Assembly (NCBI RefSeq): GCF_003144245.1
Contig: NW_020289984.1
Span: 248,001-312,000, forward strand
Direction: 5' to 3'
DNA length: 64,000 bases
Origin: Jaminaea rosea
Lineage: Eukaryota; Basidiomycota; Exobasidiomycetes; Microstromatales
The notes under the pieces are model-generated. The model worked only from the letters and a program-made list of their open reading frames with translations. It did not search any database and was not told the origin of the DNA. Every line of letters begins with the position of its first letter. The first letter of the stretch is position 1. The translations under genes were made by a program, and so were the position numbers. Shown here piece after piece: positions 41,192 through 51,849 of this stretch.

Positions 41192-43384
41192 TCAGTTCTC
41201 CTGGTCGGCCGTCGACTTGAGCTTGTAAGGCTTGCCCGAGTGGTCGGCCTCGGCGGCCTTGAAGTTCTCCTCGGGCACGCCGAGCTCGAGGAGCTTGGCG
41301 AAGACGTTGGAGAAGTCGGCAAAGAAGGCCTCCTCGTCCTTTGCGTACTTCTCGACCCAAGGCCTGAACGACTTATCCTTGATCAAGGCCATGTCCGTCG
41401 TCAGCATCATGAGGCCACCAGTGTTCTTGTCAATGTACTGCTTGGGTCCGTTCCACTTCTTCCAGTTCCACTTCTCGTTGAGCAGCAGGTCGTAGTACTG
41501 GTTGGTGAACGAGATGGGCGAGTGCGTCCAGGGGCCCTCGAAGCCAGAGCGGTCCGTGTGGCAGCGGCCGAGAGCGTGAGCGCCAGAGAGGGCGACGATC
41601 TCTTGGTCATTAAAGCCCATGCGGTAGAAGATGAAGCGAAGGTGGTCCTGCTCCTTGTCACCATCGGGCAGGCGGCCATCGGGTGCGCAGTGCTCCTGCT
41701 CGCGGTCGGAGCGGCCGGGACGCCAAGCGATCTGAGGTCCGCCCATCTCTTGAACAGCGACAACGCCAGCCAGAGTCCAGAGGTCAGAGTATGTTACCCT
41801 AACGAGGCAGGGAAATGGTAAGTCAGCGTTGGGCGAGAGGCTTGACGTCATCGCTGCCATCGCTGCTCACCAGGGAAACATAGCCTTGACGGGCTCGAGG
41901 AAGTCACGAGCAGCCTTGAGACCAGCGTTAGCACCGTGGTCCGACTCGGGAGCAAAACGCATCGTAGCTGCAGAGGGAGAGGCGGGGCAAGCGCGATAGC
42001 ACGGTCAGCGCTAGAGCTCGCCACGGACGGCGCTCGCTGGCACGCTCACCTCCGTTGGAGCCGCCGGTCTTGGTGTCCTTGCAGTAAGTGCCCGACGAGT
42101 GCCAGGCCAAGCGGACAAGGACGGGACCGTAGCTTCCGTCATCGTAGCCCTCCTGTCATCGCGACAAGTGCAGCAAGGCGATGAAGGGGTGCATGGTGTG
42201 ATGTTCCGCAGCAGCAATTGAGGCGCGCAAGATCGGCGAATGGAGGTGTGAGGTGGCGTAGCGTGCGCGTGTGGATGGGTGGAGCGGAGGGGAGGAAAGG
42301 GGATTTATGCAAGGTGAGACTGACTGACTGACTGGCGCTAGTGATGTCTGAGGAGAAAGAGTTGGGAAAGCGGGGAAAGCGGGGAAACCCGATGCCTCTC
42401 AACCCTCCACTTTGAAATATGGCGACGGCAGCCGGCATGGTGCCTTCAATATAAGCTCAGATGGCGCGTCGCGGCGACGATCCCTGCCTTCAAGGCAGGT
42501 CGCCCTCTTCAAGCTCTGATGACCACAGGACCCTGCTAGCATGGCCCCTTCCTGCCTGCCGTAGCCCTTGCTATCATCTTCGTCATCATAATCGTACCCA
42601 ATGTGCCATTCAGCTACCTGAACGCTACGACGACGCTGCTACCGAGGAGGAGACGCGCGGCGAGGTTGGTCGAGCTGGGCGTATGCTAATGCCCTTCTGT
42701 GCCCTCTGCTTCTGCTTTCCTTTTACCCTCTTCGTGTTGCCCATGACCGATGACGGTCGCCATGTCCTTGCGCAACTTTTCCTCTCCTCCACGAACTCCG
42801 TCTCTTGCACGAATCAGGCCACGTCTCATTTCAATCTCGATCCGTTAGACGCGTACCTGCTCAAGCCTGTCGGCGATAGCGTTGTAGACCTTCTGGTAGT
42901 CGGCCTTGGTTCCAGCAGAGAGGTCCGAGGCAGAAGCCGCTCCAGCCTTGTGCTTTGCGCCCTTGGTCTTGGAGATGCCCTCCGACTCGCCGACGCCGAG
43001 AGCAGACTTCTTGTCCTCGCGGCCGAGGTAGAGGAAGGCGCCCGTTGCGGCGACGATGCCTACAACGGACCAGCCGAGCATGGGAACCGTGCCCTTGACG
43101 CCGGAGACGGAGGGGCCAGGTTGCTGTGCGCGCGAGACACCGACAAGGAAGGCAATGAGGTGGGGAAGGGAACGAGCGAGGTTTGAGCATCAGCATCTCA
43201 GTTCGTGGCAAGACGGCCATCATCGCGCGGCACTCACGGCACCACCGGTGGGTCCCGACGGAGGAGGCTTGGGCGAATCAGCAAAGAAGCGTCGAGGAGC
43301 GACGTTGTTGGCTCCCATTCGCGGCGCAGCAGTAGCGCGGGGCATGGCCCTAGCTGCGGGTCGGATAGCTCGAAGAGCGGACAT
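41192..43384 (-). CDS. CCP1: mitochondrial cytochrome c peroxidase
   Basis: Intermembrane-space haem peroxidase that reduces hydrogen peroxide with cytochrome c and signals oxidative stress. Five exons: 43384-43238, 43123-42857, 42152-42050, 41967-41871 and 41798-41192; 406 residues. The presequence is [16 protein letters not shown] with RRFFADS; a membrane segment [20 protein letters not shown] (about 63-82) follows, as in a bipartite sorting signal. Peroxidase motifs: [30 protein letters not shown] (distal Arg-Trp-His), [29 protein letters not shown], proximal His in [15 protein letters not shown], and [17 protein letters not shown] with the Asp that supports the proximal His. Intron 2 (42856-42153) is 704 nt, about ten times the usual length here. 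Confidence 0.93.
42153..42856 (-). other. unusually long (704-nt) intron of CCP1
   Basis: Bounded by donor GTACGC after ...ADRLEQ and acceptor GATGACAG before [12 protein letters not shown]; both flanks are phase 0. The joined protein matches the peroxidase family without missing residues. The intron holds TGACTGACTGAC at about 42320 and a CGGGGAAAG repeat at about 42368-42386. A micro-exon cannot be excluded. Confidence 0.65.
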
Positions 43385-43842
43385 GCTGGCGATAGTGGGG
43401 CTAGTGATGATGGTGTAGGAGTTGAACAATGCGGTAGATTGTCAAGATGAGTCGCAGAGACGAGCCAGAGTCAAGATTAGAGCTTGTCCCGTCCTGACCT
43501 CGGTGGTAGTGGTGGTCTGGGCAGCAAGATTTAACGTGCCGGCCACTCGCAGAGCTGGGTCGCCGTCGTGGTGCCTAAGCGCGTGGGACGAGGCAGAAGA
43601 TTGCTGACTAAAAGAGCGAAGGGCCACGAGCGAGCGAGGCGGGCGGGCCTAAATGAGCTAGAGTGATGGAGCGAGCGCACGGACGGGCAGACAAACAAGT
43701 GAAGGCAAAACAAGGAGTGAAAGACGCCCTGAGACAGCTTTACAGCGCACATCAAATGGATAGCGATGCATTGCGGATGGCAGAGACAGATGGGTCTCAG
43801 GCGCTCGCTCTGTCTGGTATCATGCTGTGTTGCTTAGCTCCA
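43385..43842. other. CCP1 upstream region / 3' flank of the stress-type gene
   Basis: 458 bases, presumably the CCP1 promoter. Short frames on both strands look like noise. No gene supported. Confidence 0.4.
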
Positions 43843-44838
43843 CTACGCCTCGCCGCGCTTGATGGCTTTCCCCGCTGCCACCTTGTCATCATCACGACGA
43901 ACAACGCCGCTCACGACCTTGGCGTCACCCTTGATCTGGTCTTTGACTTTCTTGCCCAAGCCTCTGCTCTTGCTCTCGCCAGCTTCAGCACCCTCGTCAT
44001 CGTCTCGACCTCCTTGTGTTGCCGCATGCCCGTTCCTATCATTTCCATGGGCGCTGTTTTGGATGGCACCGCGCTTCTCATGCCCATCGACGTACTGCGA
44101 GGGGCAGTCGACAGGCTCGTAATCCTCTGGCACTTTGGCAGGCTTGCTGTCTACTGACTTGCCAGCCGAGTCGAGGACGGTCTTGTCCGGGGGCAGTGTC
44201 GAGCCATATCCAGCTGCGGTGGGGACTTTGTCCTCGATACCGATGTCTGTTTGGCTCTTGTTAAGGCGCTTGTCGGTCGATGGACCTTGCCGCTTCGACT
44301 CTGCGATCCGCTCTTCGTGTTCTCGCGAGAGTCGCTGAGCCTGAGCAAAGGAGAGAGAGGAGGAAGACGATTCAGATGGAAGTCGAGTCGGTACGGATAC
44401 GCTACCAGCCCAGCATAAACTCACCCCGTATTCTGCATTGTCGTCATGGTGAGGTGCGCTTTCGCCAGCCTGACCAGCGTTACCACCACTTGCCTCGGCT
44501 TGTCCATTTGCTCCGTCATCCTGGCCGCCTGCCCCGCTGGACAGCTTCTGCGCTTGTTGACTCAGTCCCATATCTGGAGCCTTGTCGTAGGCAGATTGCA
44601 GTGTGCTCGTGACGCCAAGGTCAGGCGCATTGTTGTACGCTGATGTGGCAGAATTGGCTACGGCTTTCCCAGCTCCTGATACGGCAGCGCTCACGCCTGC
44701 CAACGCTCCAGAGCCCTTGGCCGTGGTCTAGAGTAGAGGAGGACGGTGAGAAGAAGGGAAAAGTCAGTGCCTGTGTTCTGAGGCCGCTGACCTCTCCTCG
44801 CTGCGCTCTCTGCTCACATCGTGCGGTTGCTCTGACAT
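43843..44838 (-). CDS. small hydrophilic stress-type (LEA/CsbD-like) protein
   Basis: Exons 44838-44818 (MSEQPHD), 44727-44425 and 44340-43843, introns 90 and 84 nt, give about 273 residues. No signal peptide or membrane helix. The N-terminal part has repeated helical Ala/Asp-rich units (AVANSATSAYNNAPDLGVTS, then TLQSAYDKAPDMGLSQQA). The middle is highly charged with the helix AQAQRLSREHEERIAESKRQ. The C-terminus KKVKDQIKGDAKVVSGVV with KVAAGKAIKRGEA resembles CsbD-like stress proteins and similar fungal hydrophilic proteins. That resemblance is weak, so the function is inferred only as general stress or desiccation tolerance. The intron at 44424-44341 is called because its translation is unlike its flanks and both junctions are canonical. 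Confidence 0.65.
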
Positions 44839-45247
44839 TATCTTGGTGGTCTTGGTGGATGGGAAAGCGAAAAAAAGGTTGTACCCAATGGATCGCCACA
44901 CCCTGATCGGCAATGATGCTTCCCTATCTCAGTGTGTCCACGATTCGATCTCGGTATCCGACTCCGACGTCATACACCCGCTGCATTCATCTGAGTGAGT
45001 CAGTGGAGGCTCAGTCGATCGATGACCCGAAAATGGAGCCCACGCTAGCGGAGCGACATCCACGGCAAGATCGGGCGAGAGGGGAGGGCGGTCCTGGTGC
45101 ACCTTGGTCAGCTTCCATAGGGGAGCGAGCGGAAAGCGCCGTCCGTCACTAAGGTGATGGATGGCCCGAGCGACGAGCAAGGGCTGCGCGTCTCATCTCC
45201 TCGTCACTTCTTCGCATTGATACCCCCCTGAGAACTCGCAGCAGACC
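44839..45247. promoter_or_regulatory. divergent upstream region
   Basis: 409 bases between the starts of the stress-type gene (-) and the methyltransferase gene (+), presumably containing both promoters. No gene seen. Confidence 0.4.
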
Positions 45248-46587
45248 ATGGACTACGCATACGCTGCCCTCGATCGAGGCATCATCCCGGACTTTGCGTT
45301 GGTGAGCCGCGCCGCGTGGCAGAAAAGCCATGCTTTCGCGCTCTGACCGTCGTCTTTGTCCTCTCAGCGCCGAGCCATTCGAGCCCTCAACCAGCAGCGC
45401 ATCGCGAGCCTCTCTACGGGCACCTTTGGCGGCGACGTCGAGAAGAAGGTGCGCATCAACGATGCTGGGCCATCACGGAGGGCGTCAAGCTGATTCTCGC
45501 TGCCTTCGCGTTCAGAATGCCTACATCGAGAGCCTCAAGACAAACGAGATCGCGATCGAGACGGACACCGCCAACAAGCAGCACTATGAGGTAGACACCG
45601 ATTTCATGCTCTCCTGCTTAGGCAAGAGGGCAAAGTACTCTTGCTGCCTCTACGAGACGGGCAAGGAGACCCTCGATGAGGCAGAGGAAGCCATGCTTGC
45701 CTCGTATTGCGAGAAGGCGCAGCTGGTCGACGGGCAGGACATCCTCGATCTGGGATGCGGATGGGGAAGTCTGTGCCTCTACTTGGCTGAGAAGTACCCG
45801 GGGAGCAGAGTGAAGGCATTATCGAACAGCAAGACGCAGAAGCTGTACATCGACCAAACGGCCAAGGAGAGGGGGCTCAAGAACCTCGAGGTCTTCACCG
45901 GAGACGTCAAGCTGTATGACTTTCCTGCCAATTTGCGCTTCGACCGCATCCTCAGCATCGAGATGTTCGAGCACGTAAGTACGCGAGGCGACAGGGAGAC
46001 AGCCTGATAGGGAGCTGATCTTCTTTTGCTGTCACCTCGCTTGCCGATCAGATGAAAAACTACTCCCTCCTCTTCTCCAAAGTCTCTACCTGGCTGCGGG
46101 ACTCCTCCTCTCTCCTCTTCATCCACATCTTCTGCCACCGCACCATGCCCTATCACTTCGAGCAAGATGACGGCTGGATGGCTCAAAACTTCTTCAGCGG
46201 CGGTACCATGCCTTGTCACGACTTGTTCCTGCACTTCCAACAAGATGTGGTGCTGGAACGCCTCTGGTGGGTCAACGGAAGGCACTACGCTCAGACTTGT
46301 GAGGACTGGCTGAAGAAGCAGGACAAGAACAACATGGGCGGAAAGGCGGTTCAGGCGCTGAGGGAGGACGCGGTGAAGAAAGGGAGCGAAGCAATCGAGG
46401 GGGAGAAGACGTTCTATCGCTTCAGAGTGTTCTACTTGGCGTGCGCTGAATTCTTTGGTGAGCTCGGAGTGGCAAGGAGCGAAGATATCTCAGCAGCTGA
46501 TCACCATCTCTTTCACTGCTCGCCGCAGCCACGAACAAGGGAGAAGAATGGGGCGTGGGTCACTACCTCTTCCGCAAGAGGGCTTGA
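45248..46587 (+). CDS. cyclopropane-fatty-acid-synthase-like / coclaurine-type methyltransferase
   Basis: SAM-dependent methyltransferase of the CFA synthase family (PF02353-like). Exons 45248-45301, 45368-45448, 45516-45974, 46052-46457 and 46529-46587 give 352 residues. Core motifs: KQHYEVDTDFMLSCLGKRAKYSCCLY (substrate-site start typical of the family), ILDLGCGWGSLCLYLAE (SAM motif I, about residue 115), VKALSNSKTQKLYID, RILSIEMFEHMKNYSLLF, and FIHIFCHRTMPYHFE, which corresponds to the CFA synthase H-I-F stretch. Homologues labelled coclaurine N-methyltransferase-like occur in plants, amoebae and fungi; the substrate may be a lipid or an amine. No signal peptide. Exon 1 is only 18 codons, chosen because it begins MDYAYAALDRGIIPDFAL as in family members. 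Confidence 0.88.
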
Positions 46588-46832
46588 GGCGATGCTCTCA
46601 TGCGCGCATACAGACTTGACAATTAGGCATTAATCATTAGCATTAAAGAGGTTTTGACGCCGCTATTGGTGCGAGGCTTTCGACGCTCTCGTGTATAGAA
46701 TAGGGTGAGTAGTGGGGGAGCCAACGGAGGCGGGAGCTGTATTTACGTGCGTTTGGCTCAGTATCGTGTACGGGAACCGAATATCAACAATTGCGGCGAG
46801 ACGCTGTGGCTCGGGTCAATCTCCAACACGCC

Positions 46833-48275
46833 TTAGACCTGAGGTGCATTGCCGTCGCGCTTTCCAGGACTGTGCCCAAATTCTTTCTCGTAGGAGCGGG
46901 CAAGCTCCTCTCCGATCTTTTTGCGGTCAATGGGTCCACCGAAGGTTCCCCCTCTGACCTCAGCCTTGTCGTCACCGACCAAGCTGGTAGCGAGAGTGCG
47001 GCCAAAAGTCTTCTCGTAGGACTGGGCAAGCTCGGCGGCTACCTGCTTGCTGTGAGCGATGTTGGGAAGGAGGGAGGTGGCCTCGGCTCGAGTGAGGAAC
47101 TCGGCGATGGATGCGCCATCCTCAGAGTGCCCGCTGCGCAAGTTGAAGCGATGGCACGGGAATCTGAATGTCAGCTCACGTGCAACGAAACCCAAGGTGA
47201 CTGGGCATGCTTACCCATCGCGCTCATTCTTCTCTTCAACCTCAGTCGAGCCAGCCTCCAGGCATTCGGGGCAAGAAGGTATGCGTGGAGATCGACCCTG
47301 CAAATTGCCGGTGGTCTGTCCAAGCATCTCGAAGTCACGGGTCATCTGATCTTGCTCATCGCGCTTCTCGTCCTCGCCACGGTGACGCTTGCAAGGCGGG
47401 TGCGTGCAGCCTGGGAAGCCCGTGCGGCCCCTACTGAAGCCTGGCCATGGGGAGGGGCCGAAGCCATCATCACCCCTCTCTGCGGGCGTCAAAGTAGGTG
47501 GCTCGCTGACTTCAGGGCTGCGCTGTTCGTGCAGCTTCCCATCTACGCCTGGGTCCTGAGCCTGGTCACGAGCGACCTCGCTGCCTTCGTAGTGAGGCTT
47601 GGGACAAGGAGGATGCTCACACTTAGGGACTGAGGGAGCTTTAGCAGGATTGAACTTCGGCACCTCGGGAGCCTTTTGCCCGCGATTGTCGAAGCCTCGC
47701 TTGACGTCGACACCACCGCCCTGGCCGTGATCATGCTCTGAGCCCAAAGTAGAAGTGGTAGGCCTCTCTCCTTCGTGCAAAACGCCATTCATGACGTGGA
47801 TGGGATTGACTTCGGTGGGATTCTTGTTGACACAGGGCGGCTTGTCGCAGGCAGGGTCAGCAAGAGCCTTGTGAGGATGCCCACGAGCGTCGTGGATGGG
47901 ATTGACTTCATTCAGATCCTTCTTGACACAGGGCGGCTTGTCACATGCAGGATCAGCAAGGGCTTTATGGGGATGCCCACGAGCGACGCTGGCAGCCAAG
48001 CCGTGAAGCTTTGCAGGGTGCTCGTCGCTGGGAGCGCGGGCGAACAGGCCATGACGCGGAACGTGAGTGACCTTGGCTCCGTCAAGACGCTTGAAACAGG
48101 GAGGTTCCTTGCAGCCGGGGTCTGACAGGGTGTCGCGGGGAGCAGAGGCATCCACTCCGGTGTCGCGCGAGGCAAAGTCTTCGCCGTGGGAGAGCTGAGG
48201 AGGAGTGTAGGGTAGGGCGACTGCGACTGCCCCAAGAAGCACGGCAGCGAGCAAGGGCTTGAACTGGGCGAGCAT
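46833..48275 (-). CDS. secreted protein with Cys-x-x-Pro-Pro-Cys repeats
   Basis: Exons 48275-47215 and 47133-46833 (81-nt intron) give about 453 residues. A clear signal peptide MLAQFKPLLAAVLLGAVAVA opens the protein. At least five copies of a C-x2-PPC module follow (DPGCKEPPCFKR, DPACDKPPCVKK, DPACDKPPCVNK, PKCEHPPCPK, PGCTHPPCKR), two embedded in a duplicated unit starting ARGHPHKALADPACDKPPCV. Several Lys-Arg sites could be cut by Kex2. Exon 2 carries a second repeat type, QVAAELAQSYEKTFGRTL and KIGEELARSYEKEFGHSP. No enzyme domain is seen. It is presumably extracellular or cell-wall associated; an effector or structural repellent-like role is only a guess. Confidence 0.8.
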
Positions 48276-49054
48276 AGCTGGAAGTGGTAAATCTGGCAAG
48301 ACGAGGGGATAGGACTGGAAGGGAGGCTTCTTAGTGAACCGAGTGAGGTGAGCCTGACTGCCCTGCTTTTTTGTAGGCTACGTGACGACCGGCGAGCGTG
48401 GAGGCGCACTGTAGAGCAGTGCAGGACGGCCGGCGCTCGTTTGCGGCCGCAGAGTGATATGGAGAAAGGCTCTTCCGCGCACTTGCGCCGTACAGGCCTA
48501 TTTGCGACTGCTTAGAGGAACACTCCGTAGCCAGCCCCGGGTCACGAGTGAAGCAGCACATCGCCAGTACGGCCGTCTCCTCCTCGCATCGCTCGCCCCG
48601 CCGCCCTTCCCCGCCTTGAGGGCAAGCTGCGCCGTGCACGGACGGCGGGAGACGCGGCTCGGCGTGGGTGATGGATGAGCGAGCAATCGACTGCAAAGAT
48701 CGAGGGTCGGATCGAGGGTCGCCGCAAGCCTTGATTGCTCCTACACCGCTCGACCACACAAGATTACAGCCAGGAACACAGCCGCCAGCAAGCAGGCAAG
48801 GCTGCGGAAGGGTCCAGCCGGCAGCAAAGGCAGGAGGGTGGCCACCGATCCAGGGCCCCATCGCACGGATCCTCCCTCCTCTACCTCCCACCTTCATCAA
48901 CATCACCACCACCACCCTTGACGCACCGCCCGACGCACCGCTTCACCACCCTTTCCCATCATGGCATTCCCAGAGCCAGCGCTGACGCCGGAATACTTTA
49001 CCTTTGTGGTGGGTGTGCGCAGCAGATGCCGTGGCGGTGAAGATAAGCTCAACG
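48276..49054. promoter_or_regulatory. divergent upstream region of the secreted-protein and 7TM genes
   Basis: About 780 bases. An earlier ATG at 48961 (MAFPEPALTPEYFTFVV) precedes the 7TM gene and could be its true first exon, but the gap to the next coding stretch would need an intron of only about 35 nt, so it is left out. Pyrimidine-rich stretch with CACCACCACC at about 48900-48950. Confidence 0.4.
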
Positions 49055-51349
49055 ATGGCTGACTTGATCTTTTTCGCCGCCTGGCGCGCTGCGCAGCTCC
49101 TGTGGGCACTTCCGATTACCACGCAGGTCATCCTGATGTTCTTCGAAGGCATCAGGACAATTCCCGGTGAGATTCGTATGATGATGCGCATCCATCGTCG
49201 AGGAAGGCCCAACATTGTCGAGATCATCTTCTTTGTTATCAAGGTATGTGGGAGAGAGACGATAAGGGTACGACGACTCGCTCCTGATGTCGACCTGAGC
49301 ACCGTCCTGCCCCTCGCTTGCGATAGTACATCGCCATCCTGGCGACCGTGATGAGCGTGCTGCAAGAGTGGACCCCCTGTGAGTTGATGTGTACGGTCAG
49401 TGATCTATGGAGGTGCAGCAATTGACCATCATCAGTCCTTGCCACCCCCAGGGCTCACCGCCAAGAGCTGCCTCGCCGCCAGTTGGATCCTTCAACTCGG
49501 GCTTTCCCTCTGTACTGTCCTCGTCAGCACCAGCTTGGCTTGGTGAGAAGCTGTCCTGTCACTCAGGATTACGTTCCCACACATTGACCCTAAGACCTTG
49601 CTCGCCCACTTTCCAGGCGCTGCTACGTCATTTTCCAGCGCAACCGTCGCGTGGGCCTCATACTCCTCGGCGGCCTCATCGTCCATCTCGCCATGAGCCT
49701 GTTCGCTGCTATTGGCCAGGCCAAGGTGGGTAGCGTACAGCACTAGACCAGCTTCCGCACTGACCGTGCCAATTCCCACCCCTCTGTGCGCGCCCTCGCA
49801 GTACGACATTAAACAAGAAAACTACTGCGGCTGGTCTGATGCCATGCTGCACAAGAACCACTCGCACAAGTGGTACCAAATCCATGCTAGCTGGTTTATG
49901 CTCTACTCCACCGCCTTCGACACAGTCATGGTCATTGCTGCCTCTTGGCGCCTTCTCAAATTCGTCCGTGGCCCCACCGGCCTGCAGCGCATTGGGCGAC
50001 TACTCTTCATCAACAATCTGCACTACCTCGCCATTGTCTCCACGATCAACCTGATCCAATTCTTCGTCCTCTGCTTTCGCTTCTCGAGCATACCGCCCCT
50101 CATGTGGCTCACCGAGACGCTGCAGATCATTGTCTGCTTACAGATGCTTATCTCAGAGCAGGATGAGGCGCATGGATACAGCAACAGGGCAGGACAGCAA
50201 ACAGCATACCGGGGCGGTGGCGGCGGCGGCGGCATCGGAGGAGGGGGATACAGCGGCGGCAAGACGCCTGGGTCGAGCTTCGTGCCTGTCAAGTCTGGCA
50301 CGAGCTCCAAGCCGCAGCAGTCGACCTTTTCATCTCTCGATCAAGCTGAGATACGCCAGCCGCTTGAGGGAATCCGCTTCGACGCCCTGCACTCAGAGTC
50401 CATTGTTGATCGCGACACAACCATGAGCCAGATTCAAGCCGGCGTGACCAAGGAGATCACGGACCTCCAGCATCCTGCACCTCATCCGTGGGCATATCAG
50501 CAAGATTCGTCCATCTCTCATGGCCCTTCGACACCCCACAGTGGTTGCGCGCACAACAGCAACGGCAGAACTCAGGTATACGGCTACGAGGTCAGCTCTA
50601 CCTTACCAGCCACCAGCACGGCCTTTACGCCACGTCTCTTTTACGGCACTGAGCCGTCCTCTTTCCACACTTCACCTCCCGCCTCGCTGGGAGACGGTGG
50701 TGGCAGCAGCAGTTCCCCTCGTCCACCCAAGTCAGGTGGCGGTCTCTCCGTCAAGGCCATTCGTGCTGGGCTCGACTATCAACAGAGCCACAGACAGATG
50801 CCCATTTCAGGCGCCACCGCTGCTAACTGCGATGATGCCTATGCCATGAAGCCCGTGAGCGTCCACAGTGCTCAAGGCAGCGAGCCTGCCGGCAATTCAG
50901 GAGGGCGCAAGAGAGCCATGTCCAGCCACTCTAATGCTAGCGTATGCACCTGCGCCCGCAGTGGGGTCGGGCAGCAGGTCTCGTATGGGACTGCTCTGAC
51001 TTGCGAGATGACCAACCCTCGCGAGCATGCAACACGCCGGGACACGACCCTCTCGACTGCCACTGGGGCGAGCGCGGCTGTCGGAGGAGCTTCACCACAG
51101 GTGGATACGACCATCTCGTTCGATGCTCCCAAACTGGGCGAGGAGGAGGGCTACCCGTCTCATCGCTTGCTCAGCTTCCCTCACGTCGGCGGCAGCGAGG
51201 CTCCTCATGACCATGGCAATGTCGGGGTCACTGCAGGCGACAAACAGATCCGTCACGTTCACTCGCACGTTGAGCAAATGACCAACGGCGCGGTCAATCC
51301 GGATGCGCCGTTCGCTGACTACAACACTTCGGTGCGATACCGCTTCTGA
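49055..51349 (+). CDS. seven-transmembrane protein with long cytoplasmic-type tail
   Basis: Exons 49055-49243, 49327-49378, 49452-49542, 49617-49725 and 49802-51349 give about 662 residues. Seven hydrophobic helices can be laid out: LIFFAAWRAAQLLWALPITT, IVEIIFFVIKYIAILATVMS, LAASWILQLGLSLCTVLVST, VGLILLGGLIVHLAMSLFAA, FMLYSTAFDTVMVIAASWRL, LHYLAIVSTINLIQFFVLCF and LMWLTETLQIIVCLQMLI. The spacing is receptor-like, reminiscent of the DUF6533 group of basidiomycete membrane proteins, but I cannot name the family. The remaining 400 residues are Ser/Gly/His-rich and disordered, with a poly-Gly run and several SP sites. The start could instead be at 48961. The role as a receptor or sensor is inference from topology. 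Confidence 0.75.
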
Positions 51350-51849
51350 GGAGTCGTCGCCAGAGAGGATGGCAGGCGACGCTGCCCTCGCAATACCACG
51401 GTCGACCTTCTCTCGATCTGAAGTCAAGGCGACAACGATAGGCCTCATTCCCCACATCCATCTCGCCGAAACTCTTAGCTCCGCTCCTGCAAGTCATTTT
51501 CTTGCTCCCCGCCCTGCGTCACCCATACCCCTCAAGCCAGAGGCGCTACTGCGGCGGCGACCCAAATCTCGCCGCTCGAGGTAATCATGCGCCTTCGCTC
51601 ATCTCCTGGCGGCCCTCTCTGCGACACTGCTTCACTCAACACCCATTCCATTCCCTCTGGGCCAACACGTTTGCAAAGGCCCAAAAATCTCTTGTCTTTG
51701 AACTCATGATCATGACGACCACTTACGATCTTCTTTCTCGACTCGAAATGCCACGAAATTCGCACTCAGCGTCTTGAGCGTCAGCCTCGCATATCGTCTG
51801 CGTCATCATGAATGCCATTGCTAGGCGCCGATATACAGCGCGCTTTCTC
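51350..51849. other. convergent intergenic region
   Basis: 500 bases between the stops of the 7TM gene and MRPL7. Presumably both 3'UTRs; no gene supported. Confidence 0.5.

Noticed and set aside
42461-43186. 241-codon plus-strand frame
   Set aside because: Lies across the CCP1 intron and antisense to CCP1 exon 2, where the minus strand is clearly the coding one.
46791-47633. 280-codon plus-strand frame
   Set aside because: Antisense shadow of the secreted CxxPPC protein, whose minus-strand frame has a signal peptide and repeats.
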